Assembly: GCA_910584195.1 (NCBI GenBank)
Contig: CAJTYV010000003.1
Location: 62,001-126,000 of the forward strand
Origin: an uncultured Ruminococcus sp.
Lineage (GTDB): Bacteria > Bacillota > Clostridia > Oscillospirales > Ruminococcaceae
Length of the DNA: 64,000 nt
Direction: 5' to 3'
The translations under genes were made by a program, and so were the position numbers. The notes below the pieces were generated by a model. The model saw nothing but the letters and a program-made list of their open reading frames with translations, searched no databases and was not told the origin of the DNA. Positions 43,212 through 51,498 of the stretch are shown here, one piece after another. Position 1 is the first letter of the stretch. Each line of letters begins with the position of its first letter.

Positions 43212-45494
43212 TCAACGGTAAAACGCCAGCAGCCTATCGAGTATATCAGCATATCTCGGACATGTAAGCTGAGGGAAAGAGAACGCGTAAGCTTCGATAC
43301 CCACAACTATCATGGTATATACTCCGCATATTCCCATGATACCCGTAAAAATACGCTTCTTAAACATATTTTCAGATCTTGTATACAGAAAAAACAGAAC
43401 AATATACGCTCCCATAACTGCCTGCCACGAAAAATCAGCCATATATCGGGCAGAATAGCCGCTTTCCCAAACAGAACATACTATAACGAACGGCATAACA
43501 ATACATGTCAAACCAATAACCGCCGCTCTGATACGCAGACTTTTGTCTGTAATACGCTTCAGCACCTTTCCGCTGAGAAAATATCCGAATATCGGAAGCG
43601 CAAGGAAAATCAAGCCGGAAATAGTTCCCTCGTCTTTAAAGTAATAACCGTTTATACCCAAAAATGAAAACGGTGCTGAAACGAACGGATAATCAGGAAT
43701 AAACGCCGGCGGAGCAAGCAGGAAATTGTAAATTCCTATAAGCATGTTTTGTATATGGAATTCAGTATGAGTAAAATCGTTTATCGTAAGAGAATATTTT
43801 ATACCAAACTCAAATACAGAACCGAAGCGAGCGTAATTATAATACATCTGAAAAGTTCCCAAAGCAGCCAGCGGTACAAATGCGCAGACAAGATACTTAA
43901 ACTTTTTACCTTGCTTTTTTATATTAATAAGGTAGAAAAGGCATCCGCAGACCGCATATACTGCAAGAGTAGGACGGCACATCACGGAAAGACCCAAAAG
44001 AAGCGATGAAAGCAATATTCTCTGAAGCTTAGTCTGCCCATTATCAAAGATGCCGGAAGTCACAAGGAAATACGCTCCCGTTAAACAGCAAAGAAAGCCT
44101 GCCGAGATCGAAAGCTCGTAAAACATGGGTCTTCCAACCGAATACCATATTCCGCATGCCGATAAAATTATTGCAAGTCCCGATATATATGCTCCTGTGG
44201 AAATTCTGCCAAACCACCTTTTCACAATTTCCGTATAAATCATTGACAACAGGAGCAGTCCGCCCGAAGCAAAAAGCATAGTCGCTACATCCACGGGGAA
44301 GAAGTATCCGGTTATAAGGTGATACGGCACAAAAATCAGAAGCGGAGCAATTCCGTAATATGAGTAATATTTTCCGTTATAAAACGCATGATCCCAAAGA
44401 TACTCGACATCATCATAAAAACGCGAGCCTGTATCGTATGGATTTTCCATAGCAAGCAATTCCTCGGACGGTTCGACAGGCAAATCAAAACGTCCCTGCT
44501 CAAAAGCAAGCACAAGCTCCTGCGTTATCTGATCTCCCTCGGTAAGCTTAAAGCGATCGAAAAAGCTGCCTCTCGGTATTTGCTGAAGAACAAGTATTAT
44601 TCCGCAGCATACCGCAAGAATGGTGAGCCATGTCGCGGACACTCGGCAGAAATACCTGTTTTTACAATATTCCATCTGCATGGTACACGAAAAAATACAT
44701 GCGTAAAGAAACGTTCCCAACAAGGTAATAAGCATGACTCTTACGGGCATTATGTCAAACGGCACGGGACGGTTAAGCTCGATGCTTTCAATAACACAGC
44801 CATCGTTCTCGCTCACTCCCGAAAAACGGAAACGAGCCGAAGAAGTATCGCCCGCAAGCTGAACAACAGAGTTCTGAGACTGCGAACTGCCTGCAATAAG
44901 AGTGGAATCAATTATCTTCATACGGTAATAATATCCCGTTTCCTCTGTCATATCGGCAAAAAAGTTCACCTGACGAGCCTTCTCGTCGTCAAAGCGGACT
45001 TGTATATACGCTGTGCCGACCTTATGATCCAATTCGCGATATGTAAGACTTATTTCATCTGTGCCGCTGACCTGTACTCCGCCAAGCTCAGTATCAAAGG
45101 CAGCCCCGTCAATCTCGGCATCAGTCACCGGCAGCACGATATGCTCATATCCGCCCGGCAGCAGACGGTATGACGGAAACTGAAAAAACGTCAGTTCCAG
45201 AATTGCCGCCGCAAGTAAAAGTTTTCCCATAAAAACAAGCGTACGGGAAGCTTGTCTCCTTAAAAATCCGTACAGTACTGCTTCTATAGCCGAAACCGCG
45301 CCCATAAACGCAAAAGCGCCCTTAAAACTGCCAAAATCAAAAACGAGATCGGAAAGTCCGGTAAGTACAAGCACCGCCGTCATTCCGTAAGTAAACAGTC
45401 TAAGATTTTTGGATATTTCCTTTCGGAAATTCTTAATAAATATAACCGAGCATACAGCCGTTAAAATCAAGGCTGCAAAAAATATAAACCACAT
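43212..45494 (-). CDS. Large polytopic membrane protein, GT-C glycosyltransferase-like
   Basis: A 760-residue protein with about 12 membrane helices. Four N-terminal helices (1-110) are followed by an outer strand-rich domain (about 115-240, with YLQV- and FFADMTEETGYYYRM-like parts). A further helix and a conserved outer loop come next (FYNGKYYSYYGIAPLLIF), then many helices. The loop and overall plan resemble dolichol- or polyprenol-dependent mannosyltransferases of GT-C type; no catalytic pair can be proven. The start was set at the ATG behind GAGAGGG. It may decorate cell-wall polymers. Confidence 0.72.
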   Translation of the reverse strand: MWFIFFAALILTAVCSVIFIKNFRKEISKNLRLFTYGMTAVLVLTGLSDLVFDFGSFKGAFAFMGAVSAIEAVLYGFLRRQASRTLVFMGKLLLAAAILELTFFQFPSYRLLPGGYEHIVLPVTDAEIDGAAFDTELGGVQVSGTDEISLTYRELDHKVGTAYIQVRFDDEKARQVNFFADMTEETGYYYRMKIIDSTLIAGSSQSQNSVVQLAGDTSSARFRFSGVSENDGCVIESIELNRPVPFDIMPVRVMLITLLGTFLYACIFSCTMQMEYCKNRYFCRVSATWLTILAVCCGIILVLQQIPRGSFFDRFKLTEGDQITQELVLAFEQGRFDLPVEPSEELLAMENPYDTGSRFYDDVEYLWDHAFYNGKYYSYYGIAPLLIFVPYHLITGYFFPVDVATMLFASGGLLLLSMIYTEIVKRWFGRISTGAYISGLAIILSACGIWYSVGRPMFYELSISAGFLCCLTGAYFLVTSGIFDNGQTKLQRILLSSLLLGLSVMCRPTLAVYAVCGCLFYLINIKKQGKKFKYLVCAFVPLAALGTFQMYYNYARFGSVFEFGIKYSLTINDFTHTEFHIQNMLIGIYNFLLAPPAFIPDYPFVSAPFSFLGINGYYFKDEGTISGLIFLALPIFGYFLSGKVLKRITDKSLRIRAAVIGLTCIVMPFVIVCSVWESGYSARYMADFSWQAVMGAYIVLFFLYTRSENMFKKRIFTGIMGICGVYTMIVVGIEAYAFSFPQLTCPRYADILDRLLAFYR

Positions 45495-45638
45495 AAAATA
45501 CCCTCTCAAAGAAACAGACGGCTGAGCCGCCCAAATTTAAATTATTCTGAAAACCAACCGGCAAAAAACATTTCCCGGCAAGTTTCGCCAATGAAATTAT
45601 CAGAACCTTTGTTCATATGGAATGTGTGCGGTGTTGAC

Positions 45639-47057
45639 CTATTTATTATTGAATATGTCAGCTTCCTCATCAATAACGCTTGTCCATGCATCGCGAAGCT
45701 CTGCCCATGAATCAACCGCTTCATTATCTTCAAGAAATGCTGTTGTAAGATTATTCATAACTCCTCGGGTCTCGTAAGTATAATCTCCGTCCCCGTACAT
45801 TCTCTCACCCATTCCGTAACCGAAATCAAACACAGGAGTTACTTTCGATGTGTCGAGAAAGCTTTGAAGAGCATCGTACTGCTCCTCTGTAACAAATGCG
45901 GCGGTTTTTGGAACGGCAAGAGCTTCTTTCTTTGCAAGAGCTTTGTATTCCTCATGTACAGAAGCAAGTCTCTCACACTTTATATAAGCAGCTACAGCTT
46001 CGCCTTTCTGCGAACCCTTAACCAGCATTCTTGCGTTAAAATTACAGCTTATATAATTGACATCCGCATCGGCAGCCTTAGGGAACGGCACTATCATAAT
46101 GTCGGCATCGGGATTTTTTGAATTTGATGCGCCCAGCGCCCAATCGGACGCAGCAAAAAATAAAGTAGAGTTATCATCGGGGAAACAGCTCGCCCATTCG
46201 GGATCATAAAGCTTTTTTGACGCTATCTCCTGCATAAGCAGTTCAGCCTTTTCTATTTCGGGATCATTAATATTATTAGAAAAAACGCCGTTATCGTAAT
46301 TTACTACAGTATGACCCGTTGACTGAATAACAGCCTGACCGAAACTGCCCTTTATTCCATCTCTCGTTTGTCCATCTCCGGCATTGGAAACAAAATCTTT
46401 CATCATGCTCATCATCGCGTCCCAATCCCATTTACCGTCAAGGTAGAGTTCAAACGGGTCTTGAAGTTTTTCAGCCTTCATAAGACTGCGGCTGTATATA
46501 ATAAGCAAAGGCTCGGACAGTGCATAAGGCATAACGTAATGTTCGCCGTTATACTCAAACATGTCGATAACATCAGACATATCGTCCCACAAACCGTCGT
46601 TTACGCCCATTATGTCAAAATACGGATCAAGCGGCTGATACTGCTCTTTCATGACGCCGTTCGGAACAGCGTCCCACTCGTACGGAAACATATCGACCTC
46701 ATCGCCATTCAACAGCATTGCCGAAAGCGTATCGAATTTATCATCTGCCCCGGCATAAACATAGTTTATCGAAGCTCCGTAAATATCCTCAAAAAGCGAA
46801 AGCGCAACCGATTTTTCCTGACCATTCTGTGGATTGAGGTCGTAATCCGCAAGCCATGTTATAGTCTGACCGCTGATGTCTGCCGAAACTTCTCCTTTTG
46901 CTTCTTCTTCGCTTTCGTCAGCGGAAATTTCATCCTCCGTCTTATACAGGCTGTTAACTTCCGACGAGGAGGAATTTTTATTCCGGCAGGAAACAACAGA
47001 TGTCATCATTACAGACACTGCCGCAAGTCCCACAGGAATTATTTTAAGCATTTTCAT
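45639..47057 (-). CDS. Extracellular solute-binding lipoprotein (sugar type), orphan
   Basis: About 472 residues. The signal peptide MKMLKIIPVGLAAVSVMMTSVVSC has lipobox Cys24, then a Ser/Glu-rich spacer. The main part is a family-1 type binding protein (ITWLADYDLNPQNGQ, VDMFPYEWDAVPNGV, YVMPYALSEPLLIIYSRSL). The start was set at the ATG eight bases behind AAGGAG. No permease or ATPase gene is adjacent, unlike normal sugar ABC operons, so it either uses a remote transporter or senses ligands. A second similar protein is at 55912-57318. Confidence 0.87.
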   Translation of the reverse strand: MKMLKIIPVGLAAVSVMMTSVVSCRNKNSSSSEVNSLYKTEDEISADESEEEAKGEVSADISGQTITWLADYDLNPQNGQEKSVALSLFEDIYGASINYVYAGADDKFDTLSAMLLNGDEVDMFPYEWDAVPNGVMKEQYQPLDPYFDIMGVNDGLWDDMSDVIDMFEYNGEHYVMPYALSEPLLIIYSRSLMKAEKLQDPFELYLDGKWDWDAMMSMMKDFVSNAGDGQTRDGIKGSFGQAVIQSTGHTVVNYDNGVFSNNINDPEIEKAELLMQEIASKKLYDPEWASCFPDDNSTLFFAASDWALGASNSKNPDADIMIVPFPKAADADVNYISCNFNARMLVKGSQKGEAVAAYIKCERLASVHEEYKALAKKEALAVPKTAAFVTEEQYDALQSFLDTSKVTPVFDFGYGMGERMYGDGDYTYETRGVMNNLTTAFLEDNEAVDSWAELRDAWTSVIDEEADIFNNK

Positions 47058-47172
47058 TAAAAAAACTCCTTCCAATGTACAGCACCATTAAGAGGATAAT
47101 GCTGTCCGATATTTATATTATACTTTATTTCAATAATAGCTGTCAAGAGTTTAATGAAAACAAAACATTTTA

Positions 47173-47352
47173 TTAAGGCAATACCGCACAGAGATTGTGC
47201 GTCAGATGCACAGTCAGATTTTTCGTCAGATTGTACAGAAACGACGCAGGAATACTGTCGTATTTCAAGGAGTTTCTGTGCAAGATGGCGGAAAATATGC
47301 AAGTAGATGGCGTACAAAGTCGTCAGGCGGTCTTTGTGCGGTATTGCCTTAA
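47173..47352. mobile_element. Fold-back (MITE-like) element E1
   Basis: A 180-bp element. Perfect 18-bp terminal inverted repeats (TTAAGGCAATACCGCACA) enclose an inner stem (ACAGAAAC at 47235-47242 with GTTTCTGT at 47272-47279) and an apical hairpin AATAC-TGTC-GTATT (47251-47264). It shares this core with E2 and E3 but has different terminal arms. It carries no gene. It lies just beyond the ferredoxin terminator. No target-site duplication is obvious. Confidence 0.75.
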
Positions 47353-47386
47353 AACAGCAAGGAATTGCAAAGGGAACGCATATAAC

Positions 47387-47418
47387 AAAAAACAGCCGTC
47401 TGAAAAAACAGACAGCCG
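47387..47418 (-). terminator. Terminator of the ferredoxin gene
   Basis: On the minus strand CGGCTGTCTG pairs with CAGACGGCTG (two G-U pairs) around a TTTTTT loop and is followed by six T residues. Confidence 0.85.
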
Positions 47419-47435
47419 TTAATGATGTGTATGAA

Positions 47436-47606
47436 TTACTCAGCGGAAGGAGCTCCAACAGGGCAAACACTTGCACAAGCGCCGCACTCAACGCATGCGT
47501 CAGCATCGATCTGATACTTTCCATCGCCCTCGGAAATTGCGCTTACAGGACACTCAGCCTCGCAAGCTCCGCAGCTTACACACTCGTCAGAAATTACATA
47601 TGCCAT
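47436..47606 (-). CDS. 2[4Fe-4S] ferredoxin
   Basis: A 56-residue clostridial-type ferredoxin. It has two CxxCxxCxxxCP motifs, CVSCGACEAECP near the N-terminus and CVECGACASVCP near the C-terminus, each binding one [4Fe-4S] cluster. The ATG follows a GGAGGT site, and a strong terminator follows the stop. It is monocistronic. It carries low-potential electrons in anaerobic metabolism, for example from pyruvate:ferredoxin oxidoreductase. Length and motif spacing are exactly those of the family. Confidence 0.97.
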   Translation of the reverse strand: MAYVISDECVSCGACEAECPVSAISEGDGKYQIDADACVECGACASVCPVGAPSAE

Positions 47607-47739
47607 AGTTATGTACCTCCAATAGGAATTTTTATAGGATAGAATCCTGTTATTTTTATTTTAACACATTAACATATAAAAATCAAGGGCTTTTTGTTAG
47701 CATCCTCAAATTAAAACCTGACGAAATCATTAAAAAAAC

Positions 47740-47769
47740 TTGACAATTCAATGTTTATTATGCTATAAT
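47740..47769 (+). promoter_or_regulatory. Consensus sigma-A promoter
   Basis: TTGACA and TATAAT, both perfect, with 18 bases between. They stand about 30 bases before the small lipoprotein start with its GGAGG site. Confidence 0.85.
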
Positions 47770-47800
47770 AAATATACTTAATTTAACGGAGGCTTTTGCA

Positions 47801-48382
47801 ATGAAAAAGTATAAATTAATTCCTGTTCTTTTTGCGGCTGTCTTGGCTGCAGTTCCCTTTACCGGCTGTTCTTCCGATACGGAATCAAGCAGTGTTTCTG
47901 TAAGCATGGCTCCAAACAATAGGCAGGAGGGTCTTGCCGATACTGAGATCAAGGCAGGTATTTCCGAAAATGCCGAGGCTAACGAAACTTCTTTCAAGCT
48001 CAACAGCGTTATAGATTCGGGCATGACCGATGAAAGCGGAAATAAATACATCTATATAGACGCTGTTATCGGAAACTCCACCGACAAAGAATACGACCTC
48101 AATATCCTTAATAACTTCTACCTGCTTCTTCCTGATGATTCGGAACTTCACTTCGATGTCAGAACGCAGCTTTATGGTCAGAAAAATATAGAGAACTACA
48201 TTATAAATCCGTTCACCGTCCCTGCAAACGGAGAACTGGCAGGTGTTTTCGGCGGATTCGTTATTGCTCCCGATATTGAAGAATTTACCGTTTGTTTCTT
48301 CCCTACTCAGGATAATATAAGGGACAAGGCTAATGTTATCAAAGTTGACGTTACTTCCGAAAATATTGTAAAATTAAACTAA
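47801..48382 (+). CDS. Small lipoprotein, DUF4352/DUF5067-like
   Basis: A 193-residue lipoprotein. The signal peptide MKKYKLIPVLFAAVLAAVPFTGC has Cys23 in the lipobox. A Ser- and Asn-rich spacer leads to one Ig-like strand domain (about 65-190) with the pattern YIDAVIGNSTDKEYDLN and GELAGVFGGFVIAPDIEEF. This is typical of the DUF4352/DUF5067 group of Gram-positive surface lipoproteins. One of only three rightward genes in the window, with its own promoter and terminator. Function unknown. Confidence 0.85.
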   Translation: MKKYKLIPVLFAAVLAAVPFTGCSSDTESSSVSVSMAPNNRQEGLADTEIKAGISENAEANETSFKLNSVIDSGMTDESGNKYIYIDAVIGNSTDKEYDLNILNNFYLLLPDDSELHFDVRTQLYGQKNIENYIINPFTVPANGELAGVFGGFVIAPDIEEFTVCFFPTQDNIRDKANVIKVDVTSENIVKLN

Positions 48383-48395
48383 AATTTACTTGAAA

Positions 48396-48438
48396 AATCC
48401 GGAGCAGCTCCAATATCGGACACTGCTCCGGATTTTTT
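48396..48438 (+). terminator. Terminator of the small lipoprotein gene
   Basis: A perfect 12-bp stem (AATCCGGAGCAG / CTGCTCCGGATT) is followed by a T-run on the plus strand. Confidence 0.9.
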
Positions 48439-48458
48439 CTGTTTATTTGACAGTTCTT

Positions 48459-48621
48459 AGAGCCTGTTCAGTATCTTTCTATGTGCGGATTTTCAAGCAT
48501 GATTTTGTCGGTGACAAGGAAAAAATCCACAGGCATACTGTCGTATGGCAAGGATTTTTGACGCAGTCAACGGCATAATCTGCAAAAAAGACGTGCGGAA
48601 AAAGATACTGAACAGGCTCTC
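48459..48621. mobile_element. Fold-back (MITE-like) element E2
   Basis: A 163-bp element with perfect 20-bp terminal inverted repeats (AGAGCCTGTTCAGTATCTTT). The inner stem is AAAAATCC (48521-48528) with GGATTTTT (48552-48559), and the apical hairpin is CATAC-TGTC-GTATG (48534-48547). It shares GACAAGGAAAAA, the TGTC loop, GCAA and TTTTTGACG with E3. Different terminal and stem bases still pair perfectly. It lies between the lipoprotein terminator and the sigma-factor promoter. Confidence 0.8.
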
Positions 48622-48643
48622 ACATATTTTTTTATTTTTGCTG

Positions 48644-48670
48644 CAACAATATAACAAATCGTTCGACTAA
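48644..48670 (+). promoter_or_regulatory. Candidate ECF-type (autoregulated) promoter
   Basis: TGCAAC is followed by CGACTAAG such that AAC and CGAC are exactly 16 bases apart, the spacing of many ECF promoters (AAC-N16-CGT/C). It lies 40 bases before the sigma-factor start. No sigma-A boxes are visible there, so self-activation is plausible. Confidence 0.5.
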
Positions 48671-48705
48671 GTAATGAAGATATATTTTCAGAAGGGAGCA
48701 AATAT

Positions 48706-49260
48706 ATGGATAACGGTGCAAGTAGCTACCGCCGTTTTCTCGAAGGGGATAAAAACGCTCTGACTGAGATAATCCGTGAATACAGGGCTGGAATAGTGCT
48801 GTATATAAACAGTTTTACCGACAATATCTGTGTTGCAGAAGAAATAGCAGAGGAGGTATTTATAAAACTCTATGTAAATAAGCCTAAGTTTTCCGGAAAG
48901 AGTTCTTTCAAAACATGGCTGTACTCCATAGGAAAATTTACGGCTGTCGATTATATCAGAAAAAACAAAAAAATCGTTTCGGCTTCTATTGACGAGTTTT
49001 ACAGTCTTGCGGACAAGGAAGAACTGGAACATAATTATATAAAAAATGAGCAAAAGATCATGCTTCATCAAACGATCCAAAAACTCAGTCCGGACTACAG
49101 TCAGGCGCTTTATTTGATATATTTCGAGGATTTTAATACTTCACAGGCAGCAAAGATCATGGGTAAATCAAACCGTCAGGTCACTTATTTGCTTTACAGA
49201 GCAAAAAAAGCCCTTAAATCAAAGCTTGAACAAGAGAGGTTCATATATGAAGAGCTATGA
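48706..49260 (+). CDS. ECF-type RNA polymerase sigma factor
   Basis: A 184-residue sigma-70-family protein with regions 2 and 4 only. Region 2 (about 20-92) contains EEIAEEVFIKLYVNKPKF and FKTWLYSIGKFTAVDYIRKN. Region 4 (about 120-178) contains LSPDYSQALYLIYFEDF and SQAAKIMGKSNRQVTYLLYR, the DNA-recognition helix. The last 14 bases overlap the start of the membrane/dockerin gene, so both are translated together. This gene pair is the normal plan of a sigma factor and its membrane anti-sigma factor. Confidence 0.9.
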   Translation: MDNGASSYRRFLEGDKNALTEIIREYRAGIVLYINSFTDNICVAEEIAEEVFIKLYVNKPKFSGKSSFKTWLYSIGKFTAVDYIRKNKKIVSASIDEFYSLADKEELEHNYIKNEQKIMLHQTIQKLSPDYSQALYLIYFEDFNTSQAAKIMGKSNRQVTYLLYRAKKALKSKLEQERFIYEEL

Positions 49261-51418
49261 GGATATTGCAGAAAGAGTGTTTCAAAAAGGGGACGAGATT
49301 CTTAAAAGAAAACAGAAAAGAATTGCGCTTATAAAGAAAAATACTCTTATAATTTCGGAAATATGCGCCGCTATCATTGTATGCTTCGGAGTTTGGAAAA
49401 CAAATGATATGGAAATCCTTCCGCACAGAAATTTCCCCGACAACGTCATTACCGAATCGGAAAATAACACAGAAATTTCAGTTCCTGTTTCCACTTCGGA
49501 AAATAAGGAAAATGAAATTTATATATCCCAGACAACTGCAGCAGATGAAACCGATATAGAAAGAGAAATAAACACTTCCGTATTTGCAACAGGATCAGCA
49601 GCGGAAATTACATTACAAGATACGGATATTCCGAATAACCGCAGTACAGCGCAAGCACAAATGCCTGTGCAGACAGTCGTACAGACCAATTTGCAGACAA
49701 CTGTGCAAAACGATCTGCAAACAAATTTAATCACAACGAAAATCCAACCGCAAGTAACAGTCTGCACAACAGAGCAGATATATGATGAAAGGAGCTACTA
49801 TATGAAAAAACTTGCATCTTTATCAGTGTCAGCGATCTTAATCGCATCCTCAGTCACACCGTCAATAGGCAGCGCCAAATATGAGATTGACACCTCGAGA
49901 TACTGGCCGGGCGAAAAGGCAATATTTGCAAAAATGGACAGCGGAGAACTTGACATCGACATCAACGGCGACGGAGTATTCGACCTCCTTGACGGTTACA
50001 CAATGCAGCTCTATTTCGACCATAAGGTAGAGCCGGATTATGTTTTTTCAAATCCGAAAATGGAAGAACTGTATTATTCAACTCTGTATCAGGTAGTTGA
50101 TCAGGAAACAATAAACCGCATTGAAGCTATCGCCGATTATAACGAAGACGGAAAGGTAACCGATAGAGATAAGGCTCACCTTATTCGGTATTTTATCGCA
50201 AACCAAAAGCTTAAATGCGAACATCTCGATCCTGCTTACTACTCTACACAATCACTTTGCGAATCTCATCATGAAACTCATGGTAACTGGACTTCAGAAG
50301 AATGTTACGTAAACCTTTTGTGCCATCATATGGAATATCTCCATGCAGGATACGACATTGTAGCTGAAATGTACGAAAACGGAACGATCGACCTTGATTT
50401 CAACGGCAACGGTCAGCTTGACATCGGCGATATATATGACTTCTATGTATATTACAATGAAAACACGTGGTTTGACACCAACGACTGCACCGACTATCTG
50501 ACTGCCGAAGAAATAGAGCGCTGTAGGGAAGCATACCAATATTATCCATCAAGTTCACAAGACCTTATAGGCAGCCCCCAAAAATATAATTTCCTATACT
50601 ATGTAACTCTTTATGTTGTGGGACATATCGAACTGAAATCAGAATATTTCACCGAGGAATATTATCAGGAAACATTCAGTCCTTATTATCGTCCGTCCGC
50701 GGGAATTATTAATTACAGAGTAGAGGCGGCAGCGAATTATCTTGGATTAAAACCTGACAAGGACGCTTGGATAAAGTATGATGAAGATGAATTTTATGAT
50801 TTCTTCAACGCATACTGCAATGACGTGGAAAATGATCTGCGTCCTGCTCCCGATGTAAACATGGATGGGGTCGTTGACTACTATGATTACTTTGCAGCCA
50901 ACATCTATTTTGAAGACTTACTGAATGATGTAACTGCCGATGAAAGCATACTCTCTGCGGATATATGGAACAACCTTGCAGAAAACTGTGATTTCAACAG
51001 GAACGGTACATCTAAAGACATCTACGACATTCTGACAGTACAAATCTACGTTATCAAATACTGTGGAAACAACGATGCTTTTGAACTTGCTTACCAAGAT
51101 TATAAGACAAAACTCGGCGGAACTTCAACACATACGACAGAAGCCGTAAGCTATGAGAATAATCTCAGGATACTTTCCGAGCTTGAAAAGAATACGGTGG
51201 TTTACGGGGACGCAAACTGTGACGGAAAGGTAACCATTGCCGATTCAACAGCTATTATGCAGTCTCTCGGAAATCCAGACAAATACAAGCTTTCCGAGCA
51301 AGGCGCAAGAAATGCCGACTGCTGCAATCCCGGAGACGGAGTTACTACAAGCGATGCGATCGCAATTCAGAAAATACACTCAAAAATACTCTCCAAACTG
51401 CCCGAAATAAGCAAATAA
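49247..51418 (+). CDS. Anti-sigma-like membrane segment fused in frame to secreted dockerin protein
   Basis: A 723-residue frame. Residues 1-33 are a basic cytoplasmic part (MKSYEDIAERVFQKGDEIL), 34-50 one membrane helix, and 51-185 a Thr/Gln/Asn-rich outer linker with VQTNLQT-like repeats. At residue 186 a full signal peptide begins (MKKLASLSVSAILIASSV, then GSAK), preceded in the DNA by AAAGGAG eight bases before its ATG at 49802. The rest has several EF-hand-like loops (DINGDGVFDLLD, DYNEDGKVTDRD, DFNGNGQLDIGD, DVNMDGVVDYYD) and a typical dockerin (651-723; DANCDGKVTIADSTA). No stop codon separates the two parts. It could be made as one protein, as two, or be a recent fusion. No catalytic domain was recognised. 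Confidence 0.8.
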   Translation: MKSYEDIAERVFQKGDEILKRKQKRIALIKKNTLIISEICAAIIVCFGVWKTNDMEILPHRNFPDNVITESENNTEISVPVSTSENKENEIYISQTTAADETDIEREINTSVFATGSAAEITLQDTDIPNNRSTAQAQMPVQTVVQTNLQTTVQNDLQTNLITTKIQPQVTVCTTEQIYDERSYYMKKLASLSVSAILIASSVTPSIGSAKYEIDTSRYWPGEKAIFAKMDSGELDIDINGDGVFDLLDGYTMQLYFDHKVEPDYVFSNPKMEELYYSTLYQVVDQETINRIEAIADYNEDGKVTDRDKAHLIRYFIANQKLKCEHLDPAYYSTQSLCESHHETHGNWTSEECYVNLLCHHMEYLHAGYDIVAEMYENGTIDLDFNGNGQLDIGDIYDFYVYYNENTWFDTNDCTDYLTAEEIERCREAYQYYPSSSQDLIGSPQKYNFLYYVTLYVVGHIELKSEYFTEEYYQETFSPYYRPSAGIINYRVEAAANYLGLKPDKDAWIKYDEDEFYDFFNAYCNDVENDLRPAPDVNMDGVVDYYDYFAANIYFEDLLNDVTADESILSADIWNNLAENCDFNRNGTSKDIYDILTVQIYVIKYCGNNDAFELAYQDYKTKLGGTSTHTTEAVSYENNLRILSELEKNTVVYGDANCDGKVTIADSTAIMQSLGNPDKYKLSEQGARNADCCNPGDGVTTSDAIAIQKIHSKILSKLPEISK
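49802..51418 (+). other. Possible separate start for the secreted dockerin protein
   Basis: The in-frame ATG has its own AAAGGAG site and opens a normal cleavable signal peptide. It would give a 538-residue secreted protein with several calcium-loop repeats and a C-terminal dockerin. It uses the same frame as the longer protein, so both products are possible from one mRNA. Confidence 0.6.
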
Positions 51419-51422
51419 CCAC

Positions 51423-51455
51423 AAAAAAGCGAACCCTTTTCGGGTTCGCTTTTTT
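51423..51455. terminator. Bidirectional terminator between convergent genes
   Basis: A 14-bp perfect stem (AAAAAAGCGAACCC / GGGTTCGCTTTTTT) with a five-base loop gives T-runs on both strands. It serves the dockerin gene from the left and the flippase gene from the right. Confidence 0.92.
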
Positions 51456-51498
51456 ATACAATATTCACAGCTTAAACACTTCTCAGAAAGCTAATAAA

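Noticed and set aside
45542..45733. A 63-codon frame overlapping the end of the first binding-protein gene
   Set aside because: No ribosome binding site, different frame, unremarkable composition.
47057..47524. A 155-codon frame covering element E1 and part of the ferredoxin gene
   Set aside because: It runs through perfect inverted repeats and a terminator and overlaps a certain ferredoxin gene in another frame.
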